Both the position numbers and the translations under genes were made by a program. Below are positions 34,796-43,784 of a stretch of DNA of 64,000 nt, in pieces. This DNA is from an uncultured Clostridia bacterium (GTDB taxonomy: Bacteria > Bacillota > Clostridia > Lachnospirales > Anaerotignaceae), in contig CAMBLO010000003.1 in NCBI GenBank assembly GCA_945868505.1, forward strand, positions 54,527 through 118,526, in the 5' to 3' direction. The notes under the pieces were generated by a model. That model did no database searches. It was not told the origin of the DNA and saw only the letters and a program-made list of their open reading frames with translations. Numbering within the stretch: the stretch's first letter is position 1; every line of letters begins with the position of its first letter.

Positions 34796-35914
34796 TTATA
34801 ATACTGTGCCTTTTTTCAGAACTGCAGGTGCTTCGGAAGAAACACCGATGATACGCTGACCATCGGAAAGGACAACTTCCTTATCCAGAATAGCATTTTC
34901 CACCACACAGTTTCTGCCGATCTGGCAGCCTTCCATCAGAATGGAATTTTTTACAACTGCCCCCGCGCCAACACGAACCTTGCGGAAGATAACAGAATGT
35001 TCCACCTTGCCTTCAAAGATAGTTCCGCTGCCCACGATAGAATCTGTCACATCTGCGCCTGCATTATATTTTGCAGGAGGCTCATCCTTGGGTTTTGTTT
35101 CAATATAAGGATATTCTGTAACAAAGGAATCTCTGATCTCTTTTTTCAGAAAATCCATATTGGTGGCAAAATATGCCGCTGTGCCTGCGCCGATGGCACT
35201 CCAGTAGCCATTGTATTCATAACCATAGATTTTCAGTGTTTTGATAAAGGGAATGATAATATCCTTTACCAGATCATATCTGCCTTCGGGGATCGCCTGA
35301 TCCAGCAGATTGATCAGCAGTGTTCTGGAAATCACATAGATACCCAGAGAAGCGGTATTGGATTTTGGCTGTTGGGGCTTTTCTTCAAAGCCTTCCAGTC
35401 TGCCCTCTGCGTCCATTTCCACAATGCCAAATTTGGACAGGTCTTTGCCCTCCATTTTCTGATATACCACTGTGATATCTGCGCCCTTTTCTTTATGATA
35501 TTCCAGCACCTTGCGGTAATCCATTTTATAGATGGAATCACCGGATGTAATCACAACATACTCCGCATTGCTGCGTTTCAGATATGTCATATTCTGATAA
35601 ATGGAATCCGCTGTGCCGCGGAACCATGTGGAGCCCTCATTGCTTGTATAAGGCGTGAATACGAACAAGCCTCCCTGTTTTCTGCCAAAATCCCACCATT
35701 TGGAGGAAGTCAGGTGATCCCGCAGGGAACGGGAATTATACTGTGTCAGCACAGCCACCTTGCCGATGCCGCTGTTAGACATATTGCTCAATGTAAAGTC
35801 AATGGCACGATAGCAGCTGCCAATGGGCAGCGCCGCTGCTGCTCTATGGTCTGTCAGAACACCCAGTCTGCCGTCATTGTTGCCGCCTGCCAGAATAATA
35901 CCGATTGCTTTCAT
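34796..35914 (-). CDS. glgD: Glucose-1-phosphate adenylyltransferase subunit GlgD
   Basis: A 372-residue partner of GlgC. It has the ADP-glucose pyrophosphorylase fold with 'AIGIILAGGNNDGRLGVLTDHRAAAALPIG' and 'YRAIDFTLSNMSNSGIGKVAVLTQYNSRSLRDHL', and a C-terminal beta-helix ('GSGTIFEGKVEHSVIFRKVRVGAGAVVKNSILMEG'). GlgD proteins of Firmicutes lack some catalytic residues of GlgC and act as regulatory or stabilising subunits. The gene starts 3 nt after the glgC stop, so the two are made in equal amounts. Confidence 0.95.
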   Translation of the reverse strand: MKAIGIILAGGNNDGRLGVLTDHRAAAALPIGSCYRAIDFTLSNMSNSGIGKVAVLTQYNSRSLRDHLTSSKWWDFGRKQGGLFVFTPYTSNEGSTWFRGTADSIYQNMTYLKRSNAEYVVITSGDSIYKMDYRKVLEYHKEKGADITVVYQKMEGKDLSKFGIVEMDAEGRLEGFEEKPQQPKSNTASLGIYVISRTLLINLLDQAIPEGRYDLVKDIIIPFIKTLKIYGYEYNGYWSAIGAGTAAYFATNMDFLKKEIRDSFVTEYPYIETKPKDEPPAKYNAGADVTDSIVGSGTIFEGKVEHSVIFRKVRVGAGAVVKNSILMEGCQIGRNCVVENAILDKEVVLSDGQRIIGVSSEAPAVLKKGTVL

Positions 35915-35917
35915 GAT

Positions 35918-37189
35918 TTACACCTCCCGAACAACAGCTTTGCCGCTTTCCAGTCTGCCTTCAGGATAGTCTTCAGCGACAGTTTTTCCGTAAATCACAC
36001 AGTTCTTGCCCATCACAACGCCATCGGGCACGATGCTGTTCATACCCATAACAGTGATGCCTGTATTATAAATGTTGGGTTTTGCTTCGTTGGGAATATT
36101 TTCGCCAACGCCCATCTGTACGTTTTTGCCGATCTTGCATTTTTCATCGATGACGCATTTATCGATGACAGTATTTTCGCCCACGACCGTACCGGCCATG
36201 ATGATAGAATCCTTTACCACTGCGCCTTTTTCCACCACAACGCCGGGGCCAAGGATGGAACGATAGACTTCGCCGTAAATCTCACAGCCATCTGTCAACA
36301 GGGATTCTTCCACCTTTGCCCCTGCTGCTGTATACTGCGGAGGCTGATGATCGCTGTTTGTATAGATCTTCCAGAAATCCTCGTACAAATTGAATTCGGG
36401 CAGAGTACGGATCAGATCCATGTTGGATTCCCAATAGGACTGGATGGTACCAACGTCTTTCCAGTAGCCCTGGAAACGCCAAGCATACATAGGCTGTCCT
36501 TCATCCAGCATTTTAGGAATAATGTGTTTGCCGAAGTCACTATCGGGATGGATAGAGTTATCTTCGATCAAAGCTTCCCGCAGTCTGTCCCATGTGAAGA
36601 TATAGATCCCCATAGAAGCCAGATTGCTCTTGGGATTTTCAGGTTTTTCTTCAAATTCATAGATTTTGTCGCCGTCTTCTGTATTCATGATGCCAAAGCG
36701 GTTTGCCTCCTCCATGGGAACTTCCATAACAGCGATGGTGGCTGCTGCGCCATTTTCTTTATGGAATGCCAGCATTTTGGAATAATCCATTTTATAAATA
36801 TGGTCACCGGAGAGGATCAGCACATATTCCGGATTATTGCTGTCGATAAAATCGATATTCTGATAGATCGCATTGGCTGTACCCGCAAACCATTCGCCGG
36901 AATCACCTGTTTTTACATGGGGCGCCAGAATGGTCACGCCACCATTTTTCTTGTCCAGATCCCAAGGAATACCGATACCGATATGCTGATTCAAACGCAG
37001 AGGCTGATACTGTGTCAGCACGCCCACGGTGTCCACGCCGGAATTGATGCAGTTGCTCAGAGGAAAGTCGATGATACGATACCGACCGCCGTAAGCCACA
37101 GCAGGTTTTGCTACTTTTCTTGTAAGCACACCAAGGCGGCTACCCTGACCACCTGCTAATAACATTGCTATCATTTCTTTTTTACGCAT
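35918..37189 (-). CDS. glgC: Glucose-1-phosphate adenylyltransferase GlgC
   Basis: A 423-residue catalytic subunit that makes ADP-glucose from glucose 1-phosphate and ATP, the committed step of glycogen synthesis. The motifs are '[39 protein letters not shown]' at the N-terminus, '[17 protein letters not shown]' for the nucleotide and '[20 protein letters not shown]' for the sugar. The C-terminal beta-helix follows. I chose the ATG at 37189, about 10 nt after AGGGGTG, over a GTG at 37198. glgA, glgB and glgP are not in the window. A -10 TATAAT with a weak -35 lies at 37255-37283. Confidence 0.95.
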   Translation of the reverse strand: MRKKEMIAMLLAGGQGSRLGVLTRKVAKPAVAYGGRYRIIDFPLSNCINSGVDTVGVLTQYQPLRLNQHIGIGIPWDLDKKNGGVTILAPHVKTGDSGEWFAGTANAIYQNIDFIDSNNPEYVLILSGDHIYKMDYSKMLAFHKENGAAATIAVMEVPMEEANRFGIMNTEDGDKIYEFEEKPENPKSNLASMGIYIFTWDRLREALIEDNSIHPDSDFGKHIIPKMLDEGQPMYAWRFQGYWKDVGTIQSYWESNMDLIRTLPEFNLYEDFWKIYTNSDHQPPQYTAAGAKVEESLLTDGCEIYGEVYRSILGPGVVVEKGAVVKDSIIMAGTVVGENTVIDKCVIDEKCKIGKNVQMGVGENIPNEAKPNIYNTGITVMGMNSIVPDGVVMGKNCVIYGKTVAEDYPEGRLESGKAVVREV

Positions 37190-37432
37190 ATTACCCACAC
37201 CCCTATCTTTTCAGGTTGTATATATGTAACAAAGCAGTGAACTTTGTTCCCTATATTATAGCACAAGGATACAAAAATGGAAAGGCTATCCTCTTATTTT
37301 ATAACGAAGATTTACCTGTTTTTTACAATTTTCACCCATTTTTTGGCAAAATATTGCAAAATATCGATAGTATTTTGATAGGTTTATTTTTTGATTTTTC
37401 TGTATAAAATATAGAAATACAGATGTAAAACG

Positions 37433-37461
37433 TTGCCTTTCCAGATTTAGTATACTATAAT
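37433..37461 (+). promoter_or_regulatory. Promoter of murC in the glgC-murC divergent region
   Basis: TTGCCT (37433-37438), 17-nt spacer, TATAAT (37456-37461). The 345-bp divergent gap (37190-37534) also holds a minus-strand TATAAT at 37255-37260 for glgC; I see no gene in it. Confidence 0.72.
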
Positions 37462-37534
37462 GATAGACAAAATATGTCCAAAAAGATTTGAGCAGAAAAT
37501 AAACCCATTTCATAGAAATTGAGGAGATAAATAA

Positions 37535-38905
37535 ATGACAACATTGAAAAAAGATCAGCATGTTTATTTCATTGGCATCGGCGGCATCAGTATGTCCGGT
37601 CTTGCTGAGATCTTAGCTGACCGCGGCTGTATCGTCTCCGGCACAGATATCAAGGAAACGCCTGTTACCCAGCAGTTGCAAAGCCTTGGCATCCATATCA
37701 ATTTCGGTCATAAAGCCGAAAATATCACAGACGATGTAGATCTGGTGGTTTACACAGCCGCCATCCATCCCGATAATCCGGAATTTCAGGCAGCAAAAGC
37801 GAAAAATATCCCCCTGATGGACAGAGCCCATCTGCTGGGCCAGATCATGGCGGAATACAGCAATTCCATTGCTGTAGCCGGTACCCATGGCAAAACAACA
37901 ACCACCTCCATGGTATCCGAAATCCTGCTGGCTGCCAATACTGACCCCACCATTACCGTTGGCGGCATCCTGCCCACCATCGGCAGCAACCTGAAAATCG
38001 GGCATTCTCCCTTCTTTGTGGCAGAGGCCTGCGAATATTTTGATAGCTTCCTGCAGTTTGAGCCCATGGTGGGCGTCATCCTGAATGTGGAAAGCGACCA
38101 TCTGGATTATTTCAAAAATCTGGAGAATATCCGCCGTTCCTTCCATGCCTTTGCCCAGCGGGTACCCAAAAACGGTGCAGTAATCATCAATCAGACCATC
38201 GAAAACGTAGCCGAACTGACAGAAGGTCTGAACTGTACTGTTGAAACCTTCGGTCTGGAAGATGGTGCCACATGGCAGGCGAAAAATATCATTCACGAAC
38301 CTGATGGCAAAAACACATTTGACGCATTTTACAAAGGGGAGCTGTTCGGCAATTTCCACCTGAATGTGCCCGGCGACCATAATATCATGAATGCACTGGC
38401 ATCCATCGCATCTGCCCATTTTCTTGGCATTTCCGCAGAGGATTGCCGCAAGGGGCTGCTGCATTTTACAGGCACAGAACGCCGTTTCCAGCGAAAGGGC
38501 GAAAAAAATGGTGTCGTTGTCATCGACGATTATGCCCACCACCCCACAGAGATCAAAGCCGCACTGGCGGCTGCGAAAAAAGTGCAGCACGACACTACAT
38601 GGTGCGTATTCCAGCCCCATACGTATTCCAGAACCAAGTTCCTTTTTGATGAATTTGGGGAAGCCTTTGGCGATGCCGATGAAATCATCATTGCGGATAT
38701 TTATGCCGCCAGAGAAACGGACGATGGTTCCATTTCCGCGGCTATGCTGGCGGAACGGGTGGCTCAGGCCGGCAAATCCGCACGATATGTAGGCGATTTT
38801 GAAGCGATCCGCGTCTATCTGCAAGAACACTGCAAGAGCGGTGATCTGCTGCTGACCGTCGGTGCCGGGGATGTATTCAAGATCGGTGAAGCATTTTTGA
38901 AGTAA
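37535..38905 (+). CDS. murC: UDP-N-acetylmuramate--L-alanine ligase
   Basis: A 456-residue Mur ligase adding L-Ala to UDP-MurNAc. The N-terminal Rossmann domain begins 'VYFIGIGGISMSGLAEILADRG'. The central domain has the ATP loop 'VAGTHGKTTTTSMVSEIL' and 'CEYFDSFLQFEPMVGVILNVESDHLDYF'. The C-terminal domain has 'GVVVIDDYAHHPTEIKAALAAAKK'. The start at 37535 has GAGGAGA upstream. It is monocistronic, between its promoter at 37433 and the terminator at 38955. With glmU and the two murA genes it covers the early cytoplasmic steps of peptidoglycan synthesis. Confidence 0.97.
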   Translation: MTTLKKDQHVYFIGIGGISMSGLAEILADRGCIVSGTDIKETPVTQQLQSLGIHINFGHKAENITDDVDLVVYTAAIHPDNPEFQAAKAKNIPLMDRAHLLGQIMAEYSNSIAVAGTHGKTTTTSMVSEILLAANTDPTITVGGILPTIGSNLKIGHSPFFVAEACEYFDSFLQFEPMVGVILNVESDHLDYFKNLENIRRSFHAFAQRVPKNGAVIINQTIENVAELTEGLNCTVETFGLEDGATWQAKNIIHEPDGKNTFDAFYKGELFGNFHLNVPGDHNIMNALASIASAHFLGISAEDCRKGLLHFTGTERRFQRKGEKNGVVVIDDYAHHPTEIKAALAAAKKVQHDTTWCVFQPHTYSRTKFLFDEFGEAFGDADEIIIADIYAARETDDGSISAAMLAERVAQAGKSARYVGDFEAIRVYLQEHCKSGDLLLTVGAGDVFKIGEAFLK

Positions 38906-38954
38906 AGACCTTGGGGGACTCCGTTTATTGCGAGAGAAAAATAAATTGAACGAT

Positions 38955-38993
38955 AAAAAAGACTGCTTCCGGACAAAAGAAGCAGTCTTTTTT
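38955..38993. terminator. Terminator between murC and the minus-strand gene at 39009
   Basis: Stem AAAAAGACTGCTTC / GAAGCAGTCTTTTT with 9-nt loop, good in both directions for the convergent pair. Confidence 0.92.
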
Positions 38994-39030
38994 CAATTCA
39001 GCTCAATTTCAATTCAGCTCAATTTCAATT
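38994..39030. repeat. Tandem 16-bp repeat across a stop codon
   Basis: The unit CAATTCAGCTCAATTT occurs at 38994-39009 and 39010-39025, with a partial third copy to 39030. It overlaps the last codons and stop of the gene at 39009, so one copy is coding and one is trailer. Confidence 0.8.
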
Positions 39031-39530
39031 CTTTCAAGGTGTTCTTTCAGCTTTGTAAATTTCTCATTATTATGGTTTGTATAGATAGGCTCGCCCCTTC
39101 CATCCTGATCTAAAACAGCCAGTGTTTTATAAAAATGTTCCTTTCCATACATCTCATAAAGGATACGCACTTTATCTGACCAAAAATCAAGGCCGACCGT
39201 TTCTCCTGTCACAAAAACTTCTTTCAATACAAAACTTTCGGGAAAATATTCTCCCACCAGAGAAGTAAATTCCTCCGTATCCAGCAGCACATATTCTTCC
39301 CACTGGGGCGAAAAACATTCCTGCACCATATCCAGTTTCAAAACGGCATCCCGCAGAAGATAATCTTCTTCTGTGATTTCCAGCATCGGAACCTCTTTTG
39401 CTGCCTGTGCCTTCGTCAGTTCCTTTTCTTCTGTGGTATAAGTTCTGGAAATAGAGTAATTTCTGAAAAACAGCAATACAAGAATCGTTATCACAACTGC
39501 AGAAAAACCGATGATATTTTCCTTTTTCAT
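39009..39530 (-). CDS. Uncharacterised membrane-anchored protein
   Basis: A 173-residue protein with one N-terminal membrane segment ('IIGFSAVVITILVLLFF') and a soluble part, probably outside the cell. I do not recognise the family. The soluble part alternates acidic helices and strands ('EEYVLLDTEEFTSLVGEYFPESFVLKEVFVTG'). The ATG at 39530 follows GAGGGGA by about 8 nt; an earlier in-frame Met at 39563 would overlap the upstream gene. It comes 29 nt after a second anchored protein (39560) and its C-terminal codons are in a tandem repeat. Confidence 0.65.
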   Translation of the reverse strand: MKKENIIGFSAVVITILVLLFFRNYSISRTYTTEEKELTKAQAAKEVPMLEITEEDYLLRDAVLKLDMVQECFSPQWEEYVLLDTEEFTSLVGEYFPESFVLKEVFVTGETVGLDFWSDKVRILYEMYGKEHFYKTLAVLDQDGRGEPIYTNHNNEKFTKLKEHLERIEIELN

Positions 39531-39559
39531 AGTATGTCCCCTCTTTCTGTAATCAAATT

Positions 39560-40315
39560 TCACTGGATTTTCTGATTGGGGTCGCTGTCCGGCAGAATAA
39601 TCTCATCATCCAGCTTTACAAAAACCATATCTTTGCCCTCAAGATTCAGCACAATACCATTTTTTTGCAAATAGATATCCTGTTTTTCCATGCCCTCGCC
39701 ACTCAGGATATAATGGGAAGATGATTTGCTTTCACTGACGCCTTCCATAAAATAAGCCGTCTTTTCATTATACAAGCAGAAAGTATCTTCATAAACCGCC
39801 ATGCGGTAGGGCTGTTCTTTGGATAAATTTCCCTTTCCATCCACATAACCATAAGTACCGCTGAAAATGTTATAATTCGGAAGAAAATCCAACTGCTCTG
39901 CCGTCATACGGTCATTGGCTTTTGCCTTTGCAAGGGAATCGCAAATCTCCATAGTCGAATCAGAGGTTTTCACAAAAGAAATATCTCCTTTGCCTAAACG
40001 GAATGTAAATTTTTTTCCTTTCTCATCAAAGGTAATGATTTGTTCCTCGATGTGCTTTCCTTTCATACGGTATTGGTGATCGCCCACCTGTTCATAGGTT
40101 CCATAGAGGAAAAGCCCAGCCTCCTCGTTAAATACATGAAAATCCCTGTCATCTACAGATAAATACATATTTGCGGTCATTCCCATAGCTTCCGTATCAA
40201 TGCTATATGTCCCCCGAAAGGCATTGCTCAGGGACATCGGCATCTGCACCACCTGATAAATCCCCACACAGCATAAAACCACTGCCAATAAACCGATGAT
40301 TGTACTCTTTTTCAT
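39560..40315 (-). CDS. Uncharacterised anchored protein with an internal domain duplication
   Basis: A 251-residue protein of unknown family with an N-terminal membrane segment or uncleaved signal ('IIGLLAVVLCCVGIYQVV'). The rest is two copies of a domain of about 90 residues. Copy one runs about 33-118 ('FRGTYSIDTEAM' to 'ISFVKTSD') and copy two about 155-240 ('FSGTYGYVDGKG' to 'MVFVKLDD'). Both share a GTY start, a 'D.F..(F/Y)NE' middle, an 'HY/HQY...G...E' stretch and an FVK end. The start has AAAGGGGG upstream. It and the gene at 39009 probably form an operon. Confidence 0.68.
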   Translation of the reverse strand: MKKSTIIGLLAVVLCCVGIYQVVQMPMSLSNAFRGTYSIDTEAMGMTANMYLSVDDRDFHVFNEEAGLFLYGTYEQVGDHQYRMKGKHIEEQIITFDEKGKKFTFRLGKGDISFVKTSDSTMEICDSLAKAKANDRMTAEQLDFLPNYNIFSGTYGYVDGKGNLSKEQPYRMAVYEDTFCLYNEKTAYFMEGVSESKSSSHYILSGEGMEKQDIYLQKNGIVLNLEGKDMVFVKLDDEIILPDSDPNQKIQ

Positions 40316-40378
40316 ATCAATTCCCCCTTTATCCTTGTTTCAGCACAATAGCCTCCGTCTTTTTTCTTTCCAGTATAA

Positions 40379-40416
40379 CAAAAACAGCACCCCTTGTCTA
40401 CAGGAGTGCTGTTTTC
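40379..40416 (-). terminator. Terminator after the small membrane protein gene
   Basis: Perfect 10-bp stem AAAACAGCAC / GTGCTGTTTT with a 15-nt loop, T-rich in the minus direction. Confidence 0.82.
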
Positions 40417-40443
40417 ATTTCTTACAATATTCTGAATAGCCCA

Positions 40444-40638
40444 TTATTTTGTAGGGAAAAGCACAGTGTCGCCACTGCCTTCGCCATTTTCCTCAATCTG
40501 CTGCACAATAGCTGCCTGCTGTTCTGCCTCTTCCGCTTCTCTGGCAGCCTTCTTTTCCTGATGCCCGTCGATCAGGATGAATAATGCCAAAAACCAGCAT
40601 ACGATACCGATAAATCTCATGATTTTTACTCTTTTCAT
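40444..40638 (-). CDS. Small membrane protein
   Basis: A 64-residue protein: a short basic start, one hydrophobic helix ('FIGIVCWFLALFILI'), a charged Ala/Glu-rich helix likely to form a coiled coil, and an acidic tail. The family is unknown. The ATG at 40638 has GGGGAG upstream, and the gene ends in its own terminator at 40379. Two further anchored proteins follow in the same direction, so the three may act together at the membrane. Confidence 0.6.
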   Translation of the reverse strand: MKRVKIMRFIGIVCWFLALFILIDGHQEKKAAREAEEAEQQAAIVQQIEENGEGSGDTVLFPTK

Positions 40639-40680
40639 AGTACTGTACTCCCCTTCTTCGATTTTTTCCTCTCTCCCCTC

Positions 40681-40753
40681 CCACAAAACGTAGTTTTGTG
40701 GCATTCAGGTCAAGGGCATGATGCCCTTGCGGGGTGGTGGGGCAGCGCCCCAC
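40681..40753. repeat. Cluster of three perfect GC-rich hairpins upstream of the small membrane protein
   Basis: CCACAAAAC-GTA-GTTTTGTGG (40681-40701), CAAGGGCAT-G-ATGCCCTTG (40711-40729) and GTGGGGC-AGC-GCCCCAC (40737-40753). Each is perfect. The cluster fills the gap behind rlmH and resembles the one at 23730. Confidence 0.65.
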
Positions 40754-40759
40754 GGTCTT

Positions 40760-41239
40760 TTACTTATGGTATGGCTCGTTTCTCTGGATACGCTCGGAAC
40801 GGTAAATCTGCTCCAATAAAACCACCCGCATCATCTGGTGGGGGAATGTCATCCTAGAAAAACTCAACGCAAAATCCGCTCTTTGCATCACCGCAGGCGA
40901 CAGCCCCAGAGAACCGCCAATGATAAACATCATGTGGCTGACACCGCCGACACCCTTCTTCGCCATAAAATCCGCCAGTTCTTCGGAAGAAAGCTGCTTT
41001 CCTTCCACCGCCAGCGCCACCACAAAGGCATCGTCCTTCACATTTTTCAGGATACGCTGACCTTCTTTTTCCTTAACCTCCGCTTCCTGGGCAGGGCTCA
41101 TGGTTTCCGGTGCCTTTTCATCCGCCAGTTCGATGATTTCCAGCTTCATATAACGACTGAGGCGCTTGCTATACTCTGCAATAGCATCCCGCCAGTATTT
41201 TTCCTTCAGTTTTCCAACACAAACGATCGTAACTTTCAT
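40760..41239 (-). CDS. rlmH: 23S rRNA (pseudouridine1915-N3)-methyltransferase RlmH
   Basis: A 159-residue SPOUT methyltransferase that methylates pseudouridine 1915 in helix 69 of 23S rRNA. The family ends are intact: 'VTIVCVGKLKEKYWRDAIAEYSKRLSRYMKLEIIELADEKAP' at the start and 'FIIGGSLGLSPAVMQRADFALSFSRMTFPHQMMRVVLLEQIYR' at the end, the latter forming the SAM-binding trefoil knot. It lies 13 nt after yycJ/walJ, the same order as in Bacillus and Staphylococcus. Confidence 0.97.
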   Translation of the reverse strand: MKVTIVCVGKLKEKYWRDAIAEYSKRLSRYMKLEIIELADEKAPETMSPAQEAEVKEKEGQRILKNVKDDAFVVALAVEGKQLSSEELADFMAKKGVGGVSHMMFIIGGSLGLSPAVMQRADFALSFSRMTFPHQMMRVVLLEQIYRSERIQRNEPYHK

Positions 41240-41251
41240 AACGACCTCCTG

Positions 41252-42046
41252 TTATAATTCCACCTTTACGCCATTGCGGAAACGGCTGGCCATATCCATT
41301 CTCAGGTGGGTGCCCACTTCAATCTGCTTCTTCCGCAGGATTTCTTCCACTGTCTCATAGGCCAAATGGGGATTGTTGTTTTCATCGCTGAGATGCCCAA
41401 GGAACACATATTTCATCTTCCCCGTCATCACTTCTGTCAGAAGCTCCCCTGCAGCCACATTGGAAAGGTGTCCCTTTTCCCCCAGAATCCGCTGTTTCAG
41501 GTGCCATGGATAGCTGCCCCTCCGCAGCATATCGATATCGTGGTTGGATTCCAAAAGCAGCAGATCGCTATCTTCGATGTTTTCCCGAATGGTATCCGTC
41601 ACATGACCGATATCCGTTGCCAACGTAATCTTCTTTTTCCCGGTGAGGATGGTATAGCCCACCGGCTCTGCCGCATCATGAGGGATGGCAAAAGGCTTCA
41701 CACAAATATCATTGACAGCGCAGACCTCATCGGCATAAATGATACGCTTATTGCTGGGCGCAATCTTTCCCAAGCTGCCTTCCATAGCCACCCAAGTTTC
41801 CGCTGTAGCAAAAACAGGGATATCAAAGCGTCTGGAAAGGATGCCTGCCCCTTTGATATGGTCTGCATGCTCATGGGTAATGAAAAGAGCATCAATTTCA
41901 TTGCCCGTCAGCTTCAGCTCCGCCAATCCTTCTTCGATCTTCTTGCCGCTGATGCCCGCATCAATGAGTATTTTGGTATAATCTGTGCCGATATATGTAC
42001 AGTTGCCGCTGCTCCCGCTGGCGATGGTGCAAAATTCCAGCCGCAA
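41252..42046 (-). CDS. WalJ/YycJ-like metallo-beta-lactamase-fold hydrolase
   Basis: A 264-residue MBL-fold exonuclease-like protein. The metal ligands are in 'FITHEHADHIKGAG' (HxHxDH), 'AIPHDAAEPVGY' and 'ATDIGHVTDTI'. YycJ/WalJ in Firmicutes has a 5'-to-3' DNA exonuclease activity and is linked to mismatch repair and coordination of cell wall synthesis. The start is TTG at 42046, 7 nt after AGAGGTGG; there is no in-frame ATG with a better site. No walRK genes lie in the window. It is coupled to rlmH downstream. Confidence 0.9.
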   Translation of the reverse strand: MRLEFCTIASGSSGNCTYIGTDYTKILIDAGISGKKIEEGLAELKLTGNEIDALFITHEHADHIKGAGILSRRFDIPVFATAETWVAMEGSLGKIAPSNKRIIYADEVCAVNDICVKPFAIPHDAAEPVGYTILTGKKKITLATDIGHVTDTIRENIEDSDLLLLESNHDIDMLRRGSYPWHLKQRILGEKGHLSNVAAGELLTEVMTGKMKYVFLGHLSDENNNPHLAYETVEEILRKKQIEVGTHLRMDMASRFRNGVKVEL

Positions 42047-42086
42047 GATGACCCACCTCTTTTCTCTAAAGGCATTTTGTTTTCAT

Positions 42087-42121
42087 AAAACAAGCTTCGA
42101 AACCATGTCCGAAGCTTTGTT
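42087..42121 (-). terminator. Terminator of murA (copy 1)
   Basis: Stem ACAAGCTTCG / CGAAGCTTTGT with one bulge, followed by T-rich sequence on the minus strand. Confidence 0.83.
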
Positions 42122-42137
42122 GTATTTTTCAAATCAC

Positions 42138-43397
42138 TTATTCGCTCTTGATACGTTCGATATCCGCACCCATAGCTTTGAATTTTTCTTCGACATCCTC
42201 ATAGCCTCTGTCGATATAGCGAACACCATCGATGATGGTCTCGCCATCTGCTGCCAGCCCAGCCAAAATCATAGCTGCACCCGCACGCAGGTCTGTTGCG
42301 GAAACTTCTGCACCGTGGAAATTTTTGATGCCGTGGATCGTTGCCACTCTGCCGTTGATCTCCACATCTGCGCCCAATTTACGCAGTTCATCCATATACT
42401 GATACCGATTTTCCCAGACATTTTCTGTCAGCACGCTGGTTCCGTTGCAGACTGCCAGCAGTGTAGCGATCTGAGGCTGCAGGTCTGTGGGAAAACCGGG
42501 ATAGCTCATGGTTTTGACATTGACTGCACGGAGAGGTTCATCCGCCATGACACGGATGGAATCTTCCCATTCCGCCACTTTTACATTCATTTCATCCAGC
42601 TTCGCTGTCAGGGAATCCATGTGCTTGGGAATGATATTTTTTACCAGCACATCGCCGCCTGTGATGGCCGCCGCGATCATGTAGGTGCCCGCTTCGATCT
42701 GATCGGGAATGATGGTATACTGGGCACCTTTCAATTCAGATACCCCCTTGATACGGATGACATCTGTACCCGCACCCTTGATATTTGCCCCCATCATGTT
42801 CAGATAGTTTGCTGTATCTACAACATGGGGTTCTTTTGCCGCATTTTCGATGGTGGTCACGCCTTCTGCCATGGTAGCCGCCAGCATTATATTGATAGTA
42901 GCACCAACGCTCACCTGATCCATGTAGATGGAGGTACCGACCAGCTTTTCCGCATAGGCCTTTACCATGCCTTCTTCTTCAATCACCGTAGCACCCAGCG
43001 CACGGAAGCCCTTCAGGTGTAGATCAATGGGACGTTTGCCGAAGTTGCAGCCGCCGGGCATTGCCACTTCCGCTTTTTTATAACGAGCCAGCAGCGCACC
43101 GATCAGGTAATAGGAAGCACGCATCTTCTGTACGCCTTCGAAGGTAGCCTGATAGCTTACGCCCTCGTTGCAATCAATCTCTAAAGTGTGTTTATCTAAA
43201 AATCTGCATTTGCCGCCCATTTCTTCGATGGTATGGCAGATATTTCTTACGTCTTCAATACTGGGAAGATTTTCCAGGACGCTTACGCCTGTCGCCATTA
43301 CCGCTGCAGGAATGACTGCCACTGCTGCATTCTTTGCGCCGCTGATAGTCACTTCCCCTGTCAGTCTTTTACGGCCTTTTACAACCAATTTATCCAT
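42138..43397 (-). CDS. murA: UDP-N-acetylglucosamine 1-carboxyvinyltransferase, copy 1
   Basis: A 419-residue EPSP-synthase-fold enzyme that transfers enolpyruvate from PEP to UDP-GlcNAc, the first committed step of peptidoglycan. 'KRLTGEVTISGAKNAAVAVIPAAVM' starts the fold, the fosfomycin-sensitive Cys lies in 'PGGCNFGKRPIDLHLKGF', and 'DLRAGAAMILAGLAADGETIID' is the late catalytic Arg region. I chose the Met at 43397; a Met at 43409 is also possible and is closer to the GGAAGG site. A paralogue is at 62304. A minus-strand promoter (TTGCAC-16-TATAAT) lies at 43517-43544. Confidence 0.94.
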   Translation of the reverse strand: MDKLVVKGRKRLTGEVTISGAKNAAVAVIPAAVMATGVSVLENLPSIEDVRNICHTIEEMGGKCRFLDKHTLEIDCNEGVSYQATFEGVQKMRASYYLIGALLARYKKAEVAMPGGCNFGKRPIDLHLKGFRALGATVIEEEGMVKAYAEKLVGTSIYMDQVSVGATINIMLAATMAEGVTTIENAAKEPHVVDTANYLNMMGANIKGAGTDVIRIKGVSELKGAQYTIIPDQIEAGTYMIAAAITGGDVLVKNIIPKHMDSLTAKLDEMNVKVAEWEDSIRVMADEPLRAVNVKTMSYPGFPTDLQPQIATLLAVCNGTSVLTENVWENRYQYMDELRKLGADVEINGRVATIHGIKNFHGAEVSATDLRAGAAMILAGLAADGETIIDGVRYIDRGYEDVEEKFKAMGADIERIKSE

Positions 43398-43564
43398 AAA
43401 AACATACATCCTTCCAATCATTTCCAAAGGACCATATATATCACCTGAACAGGCGAAGATACCGCCGTTCCTCAAAAAATAGTTGTTTTCTCTATATTTC
43501 GCCCTATAGCATTAGAATTATATCACGAAAATGTTGCAGTGCAAAGTCTTTTTTTCGCAGAGCC

Positions 43565-43784
43565 TTGATTTTTGGGGAAAACAGTAAGCTACACCGCAAA
43601 AACGGATTCGAACCGACTCTGCCCACCTCGAAATATAGTCGCCTGCCCTCCTTCGCTATGCTCAGTCAGCACGCTCCTTATTTCTCGCCTTTGTCGCCTT
43701 CCTGCATCTGCCCCCGGCAGTGGTCGGCGGCAAAGCCCCGGGTTACCCGGAGGTCGTGGCTCAGTCCGAAATTCCGTAATGCAA
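43565..43784. other. Unassigned GC-rich structured stretch with a T-arm-like end
   Basis: Bases 43523-43821 hold no gene I can support. The minus strand contains GGTTCGAATCC, as in tRNA T-arms, but the neighbouring stems fail (two of five T-stem pairs are wrong) and no acceptor stem or anticodon loop can be drawn. A GGGTTACCC-type palindrome (43739-43750 region) lies further on. It may be a decayed tRNA or a structured extragenic repeat. Open frames across it overlap on both strands and look spurious. Confidence 0.4.
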
